This document shows, piece after piece, positions 9,872 through 19,500 of a stretch of 33,835 nt of DNA. The position numbers and the translations under genes are program-made. Below the pieces are notes generated by a model. It searched no databases. It was given only the letters and a program-made list of their open reading frames with translations, and was not told where the DNA came from. Position 1 is the first letter of the stretch; each line of letters begins with the position of its first letter. This DNA comes from Candidatus Zambryskibacteria bacterium RIFCSPHIGHO2_01_FULL_43_25 (GTDB taxonomy: Bacteria > Patescibacteriota > Minisyncoccia > Phycocordibacterales > Zambryskibacteraceae): NCBI GenBank assembly GCA_001823695.1, contig MHVD01000009.1:1-33835 (forward strand), in the 5' to 3' direction.

Positions 9872-10714
9872 ATGAATATCAGTGGGGACCTTGCTGCAAT
9901 TTTCTCTTTCGTGCTTGGCGCTATAGTTGGCAGTTTTCTTAATGTCTTAATATTGCGCTACAACACCGGACTGGGTATTTATGGCAGATCTCGGTGTTTC
10001 TCATGCGGCAGCCCGTTGCGGTGGTATGACTTGATACCAATTGTGAGTTTTTTAGCGCTTCGTAGCCGTTGCCGATATTGTGGAGCAAAAATTTCGGTCC
10101 AATATCCAATAGTTGAACTTTTCAGCGGATTGCTATTTGCTTTGTTTTTCATTTTCGCTCGAAACAACACCTTTTCAATTTCTTTGTTTATTCCGTATCT
10201 TATCTGCCTGTGGTTCATCGCCTCTGTTTTGATTTTTACTCTTGTATACGATCTCAAACATAAAATAATTCCGGATAGCGCCTCAATTGCTTTGGCCGTG
10301 GTCGCCATAGTATTTAGTGTTCTCACAATTGGAGCGAGTCAGGCTTTATTTATAAACCTGATTACGGCCCTGATAATTTCTCTCATTTTTGCTTCATTCT
10401 GGTTCATATCTCGCGGCCGCGCAATGGGGTTGGGCGACGCAAAGCTTGTCTTTGGTTTAGCCGTTTTTTTGGGCTATCCGATGTCGATATCGGCAACTGT
10501 TGTCGCTTTTTGGATTGGCGCGGCTTATGCGTTGATAATAATTGCCATGGATAAGGCGAGCCGTATAGTGGCGACAGGTGGTGGGGATTTCCAATTGAGT
10601 TACTCTTCAAAACAGATTACAATGAAGAGTGAGTTGCCGTTCGGGCCATTCCTGATAATAGCAGCTCTCATCGTCTTCTTTTTTGAAATAAACGCGTTTG
10701 TTCTGTTTCTCTAA
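9872..10714 (+). CDS. pilD: Prepilin peptidase (A24)
   Basis: 'CFSCGSPLRWYDLIPIVSFLALRSRCRYCGAKIS', 'YDLKHKIIPD', 'GLGDAKLVFGLAVFLG'. Confidence 0.93.
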   Translation: MNISGDLAAIFSFVLGAIVGSFLNVLILRYNTGLGIYGRSRCFSCGSPLRWYDLIPIVSFLALRSRCRYCGAKISVQYPIVELFSGLLFALFFIFARNNTFSISLFIPYLICLWFIASVLIFTLVYDLKHKIIPDSASIALAVVAIVFSVLTIGASQALFINLITALIISLIFASFWFISRGRAMGLGDAKLVFGLAVFLGYPMSISATVVAFWIGAAYALIIIAMDKASRIVATGGGDFQLSYSSKQITMKSELPFGPFLIIAALIVFFFEINAFVLFL

Positions 10715-10716
10715 AA

Positions 10717-11376
10717 ATGCAACAAAAACCTAAAAGAGTTCTTTCTTCAAGAGGGTTTACGATACTAGAGCTTATAGTCTCGATTTCTATTATAGTGGTT
10801 ATCACAGCAGTGGTCGCTTTCAATCAAAAGGATTTTGACGACCAAATTTCTCTCGCCAATCTGGCAACCGATATTGAGGTTGAAATCAGACAAGCCCAAG
10901 TGTATGGAATAAGCGTCAGGGAGTTTGCTCCAAACACCAATGAATTTAATATCAGTTACGGAGTCAGCTTTAATTTGCTCACTAGTTTTGGTGGCGGCAA
11001 CAATTTTTATGTTTCTTTTGCCGACAGGCCGCTTCCTTCCCAGAATAATCAGTACGACGGCATTCATTCCGGCAGTAACTGCCAGATTGGCGGCAGTTCG
11101 GAGTGCCTTAACTTCAATAATATCTTGAGAGGCAACATTATAAGCGACCTGTGCGTTACTTTGAATAACAATACACAGCAATGCTTCCCGAATATTGGCA
11201 GGTTTGATGTCATGTTCCAGCGGCCCAATCCAGATGCGGTTTTCACCTTTTTCAACCCCTCGGGAACCGTTGTTCCTTTTCCCGGACATAAAGGAGCCAG
11301 AATTGTAATCACATCACCCAAGGGCAAGACGCAGAGTATCCACATTTACAAAACAGGGCAAATTTCCATTCAATAA
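10717..11376 (+). CDS. Prepilin-type pseudopilin (GspH/FimT-like)
   Basis: 'RGFTILELIVSISIIVVITAVV'. Confidence 0.8.
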   Translation: MQQKPKRVLSSRGFTILELIVSISIIVVITAVVAFNQKDFDDQISLANLATDIEVEIRQAQVYGISVREFAPNTNEFNISYGVSFNLLTSFGGGNNFYVSFADRPLPSQNNQYDGIHSGSNCQIGGSSECLNFNNILRGNIISDLCVTLNNNTQQCFPNIGRFDVMFQRPNPDAVFTFFNPSGTVVPFPGHKGARIVITSPKGKTQSIHIYKTGQISIQ

Positions 11377-11383
11377 AAAACTT

Positions 11384-11953
11384 ATGGCGAAATTATCAAC
11401 GACTGGCTTGAATAGGCGGAAGGGGTTCACGTTAGTTGAACTGCTTGTCGCAGTCTCGGTCTTTATTGTGGTTATGGCCATAAGCTTAGGCTCGGTCGTG
11501 TCCATATTGGATGCCGGCAGGAAATCCAAAAGTCTAAAGTCAGTAATGACCAATCTCAACTTTGCTCTGGAAGTAATGTCTAGAGACATCAAGTTCGGCA
11601 AGACATATTATTGCGGCATTACCGGGATGAACCCGCCGCCGCCGCAAAACTGCACCGGGCTGACGGCTCCGAGCAATTCAGTAACTTTCGTTACTAGTAA
11701 TGACGTCCATACCATATACCGCCTTAATAACAACCAAATAGAGAAATCTATAGATAGAGGCACAACCTACATAGGGGTCACTGCGCCGGAAATTATTATC
11801 CAGGATTTAAGGTTTTATGTTTTCGGAACCGGCACGAATGGTCTTCAGCCGCGAGTGTTAGTTCTTATAAGGGGATATGTCGGTCCAAAACCGACATCGC
11901 AGTCCACCTTTATTCTTCAGACCACAGTTTCCCAAAGAGTGCTTGATTCATAA
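11384..11953 (+). CDS. Prepilin-type protein (PilW-like)
   Basis: 'RKGFTLVELLVAVSVFIVVMAISLGSVVSI'. Confidence 0.8.
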   Translation: MAKLSTTGLNRRKGFTLVELLVAVSVFIVVMAISLGSVVSILDAGRKSKSLKSVMTNLNFALEVMSRDIKFGKTYYCGITGMNPPPPQNCTGLTAPSNSVTFVTSNDVHTIYRLNNNQIEKSIDRGTTYIGVTAPEIIIQDLRFYVFGTGTNGLQPRVLVLIRGYVGPKPTSQSTFILQTTVSQRVLDS

Positions 11954-11958
11954 TTTTT

Positions 11959-12513
11959 ATGAAAAGATACGATAAACAACATAAAACAAAAAACCTGGGT
12001 TTCACCCTGATTGAAACTCTGGTTGCCATAGTGATTTTAATCACGGCGATTACTGCTACGTTCACAGCCGTCCAGAGCGGCATATCAACATCCATTCAAT
12101 CAAAAAATGAAATAACCGCCTTTTACTTAGCTCAAGAGGCAATAGAGTACATCAGGAATATAAGAGACGAGAACAGCATAAATGGATTAAATTGGCTGGC
12201 TGGTTTTGCCCAATTGTCCACTGAACCGTGCTATCCCGGAAAAACTTGTAATATCGATGCGGTTTTTGATGTAATAAAAAATTGCTCCGGCACGTGTCCA
12301 AACTTAGCCCAAAATAACATTTCTACAAGTGCTTATTATGGGATGTTCAGTACAAATATTCCGCCCTGGGCAAGTAGCAATTTCAGAAGAGAAGTTCGGG
12401 TTTCTGTTTTCAGCGCCGACCAAGCGCAAATAAATGTGACTGTAACCTGGACAGCCGGCCTTATAACTCGGACATTTAAGGCGAATGAAATTATCACCGA
12501 TTGGCAATCCTGA
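11959..12513 (+). CDS. Prepilin-type protein (PilV-like)
   Basis: 'LGFTLIETLVAIVILITAITATFTAVQSG...AFYLAQEAIEYIRNIRDENS'. Confidence 0.8.
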   Translation: MKRYDKQHKTKNLGFTLIETLVAIVILITAITATFTAVQSGISTSIQSKNEITAFYLAQEAIEYIRNIRDENSINGLNWLAGFAQLSTEPCYPGKTCNIDAVFDVIKNCSGTCPNLAQNNISTSAYYGMFSTNIPPWASSNFRREVRVSVFSADQAQINVTVTWTAGLITRTFKANEIITDWQS

Positions 12514-13004
12514 TGACAAATAAACTTAAAACAGCTAAAAATAAAAAAAGAGGAATTGCACTCTATGTAGCCGTGACTGTTACGGGAATTTTGGTTCTTG
12601 TAAGTTTTGCAGTTATTAGTTTGGCTATAAGGCAATTGTCCATTTCTTCTTCATCCAGAGATTCTCAAGCCGCATTCTATGCCGCTGACAGCGGCATAGA
12701 ATGCGCTCTGTATTGGGATGTTAAGGGGGTAGGCGGCCAGAGCGCGTTTGCCACCTCAACGGTCAATCAGATTTCCTGCGGCGACACGACGAATAATCCG
12801 GGCAATAGCAACATCTCAGTCGGCGGGAGTATGACATCAAGCTTTCACTTGGACTTTCTACCGGAGCCGTTTTGCGCTGATGTAAGCGTTACAAAAGATT
12901 ATGTTTCCGGCCTGCCGACTACTCATATTGAATCCAGGGGATACAACAACTGCGACCCAAATAATCTAAGGAGAGTAGAAAGGGCAATAAAGGCTGATTA
13001 CTAA
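12513..13004 (+). CDS. PilX-like pilus assembly protein
   Basis: 'KKRGIALYVAVTVTGILVLVSFAVISLAIRQL...AAFYAADSGIECALYW'; TGATG overlap with previous ORF. Confidence 0.75.
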   Translation: MTNKLKTAKNKKRGIALYVAVTVTGILVLVSFAVISLAIRQLSISSSSRDSQAAFYAADSGIECALYWDVKGVGGQSAFATSTVNQISCGDTTNNPGNSNISVGGSMTSSFHLDFLPEPFCADVSVTKDYVSGLPTTHIESRGYNNCDPNNLRRVERAIKADY

Positions 13005-13043
13005 GTTTTTCTTACTATGTGGGCGGCTATTTTTGCGGTATGA

Positions 13044-15092
<2,049 letters not shown>

Positions 15093-15135
15093 GGGCAAAT
15101 ATCGCTAATTTCGCAAAGGTGGTAGTATAACATTT

Positions 15136-15429
15136 ATGATTGAGAGGGAAGAAATCAAAAAACTCGCGTCTCTGTCCAGAATAAAATTGAATGATGACGA
15201 AGTTGGCCAATTCCAAAAGGAAATTGAGTCAATCCTCGCTTTTGTCGCCAAGGTAAGAGAAGCTGCGGGTTCTGCATCGAAGGCGGCCTCTGGCGAGCCG
15301 GATATAAATGTTTTGAGAGAGGACAAAATGCCGCACGAGGGCGGAATTTTCACCGAGTCTCTGTTATCTCAAGCGCCCAAAACGGAAAAAAATTACGTAA
15401 AAGTGAAAAAAATCCTGCAGAATGATTGA
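15136..15429 (+). CDS. gatC: Asp/Glu-tRNA amidotransferase subunit C
   Basis: 97 aa 'EIKKLASLSRIKLNDDEVGQFQKEIESILAFV', overlaps gatA. Confidence 0.9.
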   Translation: MIEREEIKKLASLSRIKLNDDEVGQFQKEIESILAFVAKVREAAGSASKAASGEPDINVLREDKMPHEGGIFTESLLSQAPKTEKNYVKVKKILQND

Positions 15430-16840
15430 TACAAAAAATCTGACAATTAAAAAAGCGCATGAATATCTCCAGGACGGAACTTTTTCCGCTGTGGAACTAG
15501 CGGAAACCTATCTTTCGGAAATTGAAAAAAATAAAGACCTCAATGCTTTCCTTGAGGTATATCCTGATGTCTTAGATCAAGCGCGCGACGCAGACAAAAG
15601 AAAATCTTCAGGAGAAAGCCATGTACTTCTAGGGATTCCTGTTGCTGTCAAGGATAACATCCTGATAAAAGGCAAAAAGGCGAGTGCCGCTTCCAAAGTG
15701 CTTTCTGGTTTTGTCGCTCCCTATGATGCTACCGTGATAGAAAAGCTCAAAAAGGCCGGGGTGGTGTTTTTGGGCCGCACCAATATGGACGAGTTCGCAA
15801 TGGGCACGTCCACGGAAAATTCCGCCTTTGGCCCGACCAAAAATCCATATGACAAGACGCGTGTTCCGGGCGGTTCATCGGGTGGTTCGGCGGTTGCGGT
15901 TTCCGCTGGTCTCGCTCTGGCGGCCTTGGGCTCAGACACGGGCGGTTCCATAAGACAGCCGGCGGCTCTGTCTGGTTGCGTGGGGCTCAAGCCGACTTAC
16001 GGAAGAGTGTCGCGTTTTGGCCTAGTAGCTTTAGGGTCATCACTGGACCAAATCGGCCCGCTTGCAAAAACTGTAGGCGACGCGGAAATTATTTTTGATT
16101 GTATAAAAGGCAGAGACCCCAAGGACAGCACTTCATTGTCGGCAGATTCAGAAAAAATGCCAAAGGAAGGCGGCCTTTCAGTAGGGGTGCCATGGCACTT
16201 GCTTGAAGTCGGTGGCATTCATAAGGATGTGAAGGACAACTTTTCTGCTTCGGTGGAGAAGCTTCGCGACTTAGGTTTTGAGATTCGCGATATTAAGCTC
16301 CCGAACGCTCATCTTTCTTTAGCTGCCTATTATGTCATTCTTCCGGCGGAAATATCCTCAAATCTTGCTCGCTATGATGGGATGAAATTCGGCTTATCAG
16401 TCGAAGGAAATAATTTATTAGAAGATTATCTGCTGACCCGAAGGGAAGGATTCGGGCCGGAACCAAGAAGAAGGATACTTCTTGGCACTTATGTCTTGTC
16501 GGCTGGATATTATGATGCTTATTATTCAAAGGCAAATGACGTCAAAGCTTTGGTGAAAGAGGATTTCAGAGGGGCTTATGAGGATGTGGATGTTATTGTT
16601 ATGCCGACTTCGCCGACTCCAGCTTTCAAAATAGGCGAGAAAGTCAACGACCCTCTGGAAATGTATTTGGCGGACATCTTTACTGTTTCGGCCAATATCG
16701 CCGGTATACCGGCACTGTCTGTTCCGTCAGGCTTCTCTTCAGTCGGTGGGAGCAAATTACCGCTCGGCATTCAGTTCCTTGGTCCTCATTTTCAAGAAAG
16801 TTTGCTGTTTAAGGTAGCAAAAAAGTTTTTAGGAGAGTAA
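15422..16840 (+). CDS. gatA: Asp/Glu-tRNA amidotransferase subunit A
   Basis: Amidase signature 'GSSGGSAVAVSAGLALAALGSDTGGSIRQPAALSGCVGLKPTYGRVSR'. Confidence 0.96.
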   Translation: MIDTKNLTIKKAHEYLQDGTFSAVELAETYLSEIEKNKDLNAFLEVYPDVLDQARDADKRKSSGESHVLLGIPVAVKDNILIKGKKASAASKVLSGFVAPYDATVIEKLKKAGVVFLGRTNMDEFAMGTSTENSAFGPTKNPYDKTRVPGGSSGGSAVAVSAGLALAALGSDTGGSIRQPAALSGCVGLKPTYGRVSRFGLVALGSSLDQIGPLAKTVGDAEIIFDCIKGRDPKDSTSLSADSEKMPKEGGLSVGVPWHLLEVGGIHKDVKDNFSASVEKLRDLGFEIRDIKLPNAHLSLAAYYVILPAEISSNLARYDGMKFGLSVEGNNLLEDYLLTRREGFGPEPRRRILLGTYVLSAGYYDAYYSKANDVKALVKEDFRGAYEDVDVIVMPTSPTPAFKIGEKVNDPLEMYLADIFTVSANIAGIPALSVPSGFSSVGGSKLPLGIQFLGPHFQESLLFKVAKKFLGE

Positions 16841-16973
16841 TCCCGTAGTAGAAAATGACATGGTGAATAGTCACAAAAAGATAGACAAAACAATGAATAT
16901 AAAGTCGAAATTACCAGAAGTATTAGTAAGACAATTTACTCCAAAAGAGTAATGTCATTTTTCACTACGGGAT
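16840..16973. repeat. 22-bp inverted repeat (20/22) enclosing a 19-codon ORF
   Basis: Left arm ATCCCGTAGTAGAAAATGACAT; right arm ATGTCATTTTTCACTACGGGAT. Confidence 0.85.
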
Positions 16974-17625
16974 GGCAGAAGAAAAAAAAACCGGGTTAAA
17001 ACTGGATGCTTTCGAAGAAATGGTAGTGATTTTTTTCGTGCTGGCCATTCTTGGTGTTATCTCCGAGCGCTTGCTTAACTTAATCGAAGGTCGGTCAGTC
17101 CTAAGCTCCATAATGAGTGGCGCTTTGTCTGATTTCTTTCACGCGCGCCTACTGCCGATACTCAAAATTATTGGTTTCCTAGTCTCTGGAGCGTCTTTTG
17201 TCGGAATTATATATGCTATTCGTAACTTAACCAGAATCAATACCGCCCTGAATGCGATATATAACCCGCCAATTCCCGCCGGTCTAAGCAAGGGCGATGA
17301 CTCTCCGCTCCGAAACATCAGGTGGGAGAAGATTTTGGTGCATCTTCGTTCGGATAATCCGAATGATTGGAAGTTTGCGATTATAGAAGCCGACATAGTA
17401 TTAAATGATATGTTAGATGCTATGGGCTATAGAGGAGAAACTATCGCGGACAAATTGAAGAATGTTGAAGAGAGTGATTTTCATACTGTGGATGCAGCTT
17501 GGGAAGCACACAAGGTGAGAAACATGATTGCCCACGAGGGAGCAAATTTTGCCGTTACGGAGCGCGAAGTGAGGCGCGTTATAGATTTGTACCGTCAAGT
17601 CTTTGAAGAGTTTAATTTTATATAG
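16972..17625 (+). CDS. Two-TM membrane protein with HEPN-like C-terminal region
   Basis: Two hydrophobic segments, then a soluble region with 'AAWEAHKVRNMIAHEG' (RNxxxH). Confidence 0.6.
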   Translation: MAEEKKTGLKLDAFEEMVVIFFVLAILGVISERLLNLIEGRSVLSSIMSGALSDFFHARLLPILKIIGFLVSGASFVGIIYAIRNLTRINTALNAIYNPPIPAGLSKGDDSPLRNIRWEKILVHLRSDNPNDWKFAIIEADIVLNDMLDAMGYRGETIADKLKNVEESDFHTVDAAWEAHKVRNMIAHEGANFAVTEREVRRVIDLYRQVFEEFNFI

Positions 17626-17683
17626 TAAGCAAGTGGCTTGAACTGGTTTTCTATTTGCGTATAATGGGTGGTTGTTAGAAGAA

Positions 17684-17753
17684 AGCGGGGTGGAGGAGTA
17701 GTACCTCGTCAGGCTCATAACCTGGAGACATCAGTGCAAATCTGGTCCCCGCA
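17684..17753 (+). tRNA. Initiator-like tRNA-fMet (CAU)
   Basis: Closely follows E. coli tRNA-fMet layout: GCGGGGTGGAGG...TCAGG CTCATAA CCTGG...CCCCGCAA; A1xA72 mismatch; no encoded CCA; TATAAT upstream. Confidence 0.8.
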
Positions 17754-17761
17754 ACAAGGAA

Positions 17762-17795
17762 AACAGAAAATGGCCCGATTGGGTCATTTTCTGTT
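17762..17795 (+). terminator. Terminator downstream of tRNA-fMet
   Basis: AACAGAAAATGGCCC gatt GGGTCATTTTCTGTT, about 15-bp stem. Confidence 0.85.
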
Positions 17796-17844
17796 CCAAA
17801 ATCATTTTTTGTTATATAGTGTTTTTTGTTTGTCGGGGTAGCTC

Positions 17845-17893
17845 CCCAAACGAAATAACAGTCGACAAGCGACTTATTTCGTACGGGGCAAGC
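17845..17893 (+). repeat. 49-nt hairpin element, copy A, inside a tRNA-like D-arm (TAGCTC|...|AGTTGG)
   Basis: 41/49 identical to 22625-22673, with compensatory substitutions. Confidence 0.8.
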
Positions 17894-17932
17894 AGTTGGT
17901 TCTTTGGACTTTTACCCCGTTACAGGTTAAAT

Positions 17933-18005
17933 GACGGAGTAGCTCAGTCGGTAGAGCACGGGACTCATAAGCCCGGGGTCGTGGGTTCAATCCCCACCTC
18001 CGTCA
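17933..18005 (+). tRNA. tRNA with CAU anticodon (elongator Met or Ile2)
   Basis: GACGGAG TA GCTC AGTCGGTA GAGC A CGGGA CTCATAA GCCCG GGGTC GTGGG TTCAATC CCCAC CTCCGTC A. Confidence 0.93.
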
Positions 18006-18025
18006 CATATAAACCTGTTTCGGGG

Positions 18026-18064
18026 CATAAGCCTCAGACAGTGGTTCGACTCCACTCATCGGCA
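18026..18064 (+). other. tRNA-like 3' half (anticodon/T-arm/acceptor remnant)
   Basis: CATAAGCCTCAGAC AGTGG TTCGACT CCACT CATCGGC A; canonical T-arm, no complete 5' partner. Confidence 0.6.
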
Positions 18065-18134
18065 CAAAAATTATTATAATTTGAAATATGTAAACAGTAA
18101 TAGTAATGTGCTGTCACGTGGTATAATGTAATTA

Positions 18135-18821
18135 GTGCCGATATACAAAAAAGTAAACAGGAGCTTTTTTAAAAAATGGTCACCAAGAATGGCATATATT
18201 TTGGGTTTCTTTGCTGCTGATGGAACAATGATTGCAAACAACAGAGGGGCGTATTTTATTGAATTTCATGTCACTGATAAAGATATAATCTTGAAAATTA
18301 GGAAAGTACTGGGGTCAAATCATAAGATATCAATCCGTGACCGAGGAGTTAAAGAGTGGAAACTTGGGTATCGGTTACAAATTGGAAGTAAGGAAATGTT
18401 TAACGATTTATCGTTATTGGGTTTTAAACCTAACAAATCTAAAAAAATGGAAATGCCCGAAATTCCTACAGAATTAGTCAGAGATTTTGTTAGAGGATAT
18501 TTTGACGGCGACGGCTGCGTCTATTTTAAGAAACATTTTAGAAAAGATAGAAATAAATATAGTTGGGTTTTTACAACCAGGTTTACTTGTGGTACAAGAA
18601 GTTTTTTAGAGTCATTACATAATTTGTTGGATTCCTATGTAACTGGTGGTTATATTACTAACAAACAAAGGGGATATGAACTGGTATTTAGTAAACATGA
18701 CAGTCTTGCTTTATACAAGTTAATGTATCATACTGGTTGTCAAAGTTTATATCTAAATAGAAAATATAGACTTTTTAACAAGGCAATAAAAACCTTGTGC
18801 GGTTCGGATATGCGATCGTAG
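18135..18821 (+). CDS. LAGLIDADG homing endonuclease (GTG start)
   Basis: Two LAGLIDADG motifs: 'AYILGFFAADG' and 'DFVRGYFDGDG'; TATAAT 7 nt before GTG. Confidence 0.9.
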   Translation: MPIYKKVNRSFFKKWSPRMAYILGFFAADGTMIANNRGAYFIEFHVTDKDIILKIRKVLGSNHKISIRDRGVKEWKLGYRLQIGSKEMFNDLSLLGFKPNKSKKMEMPEIPTELVRDFVRGYFDGDGCVYFKKHFRKDRNKYSWVFTTRFTCGTRSFLESLHNLLDSYVTGGYITNKQRGYELVFSKHDSLALYKLMYHTGCQSLYLNRKYRLFNKAIKTLCGSDMRS

Positions 18822-19102
18822 CTCAACTTGGTTAGAGCACCCGCCTGTAGACGTGCAGCTTCTCCGCTAAAGCGGAGTTGAAACTCTCTGGGATAACGGT
18901 GAAGGCTAAATTCATCATATGATGAACATGCGAATACCGTGGGAACCCCGCTTCGTGGGCGGGGGCGCCGTAGAGACTAGATACCGGAGTACCTAAATTC
19001 GTTAACTGACGAGCACGGTAAAGATATAGTCCACGCCATTATGAAAATAATGGGTATAGTGCACGCGGGAGGTTGCCGGTTCAAGTCCGGTCGGTCGCGC
19101 CA
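18812..19102 (+). tRNA. tRNA-Asp (GUC) interrupted by a group I intron; CCA encoded
   Basis: Exons 18812-18848 and 19062-19099 form GCGATCG...CCCGC CTGT|CAC GCGGG...CGGTCGC G CCA; G73 as in tRNA-Asp. Confidence 0.9.
18849..19061 (+). other. Group I intron (about 213 nt, no internal ORF)
   Basis: P1 CTGT/GCAG with U-G at splice site, P10 CGTG/CACG, P7 GACTA / 'AAGATATAGTCC', terminal G. Confidence 0.9.
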
Positions 19103-19201
19103 TGAACCATACGGTTCATGGCTGTCCTGCATCGTATGGTGCAGGACGCCATGGTGTATATTGTATGGTATTACACCCACGAATTAGTATGATTAATGTA
19201 A

Positions 19202-19453
19202 ATGTATTACGTTTACATTCTTAAATCAGAGGCCGATAAAAAGTTATATATCGGCTATTCTGCAAATTTAAAGAAAAGATTTCAGGAACATCAAGATGGG
19301 AGGGTTAGGTCTACAAAGCCAAGAAGGCCTTTTGAGCTTATTTTCTATGAGGCATATAAAAGTAGACTAGATGCCAAAAGAAGAGAAAAGTATTTCAAAA
19401 CTGATAAAGGGAAAACGACCATAAAAACTATGTTAGAAAAATCTTTAGCTTAA
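19202..19453 (+). CDS. Small GIY-YIG nuclease-domain protein
   Basis: 'YYVYILKSEADKKLYIGYSANLKKRFQEHQDG'. Confidence 0.9.
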   Translation: MYYVYILKSEADKKLYIGYSANLKKRFQEHQDGRVRSTKPRRPFELIFYEAYKSRLDAKRREKYFKTDKGKTTIKTMLEKSLA

Positions 19454-19500
19454 ACTCTACGATTAGGGATTTTTTGGTTCTAACTTGGTATACTCTTTTG

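Noticed and set aside
17819-18079. ORF translating to '...DGVAQSVEHGTHKPGVVGSIPTSVT...'
   Set aside because: Typical spurious translation through a tRNA gene (17933-18005).
18026-18142. Circularly permuted tRNA (3' half before GTGCCGAT)
   Set aside because: Only 8 nt of acceptor complementarity; no D-arm or anticodon 5' strand follows GTGCCGAT.
18977-19180. Minus-strand ORF containing 'DRPDLNRQPPA'
   Set aside because: Antisense to the tRNA-Asp 3' exon and intron; common misannotation.
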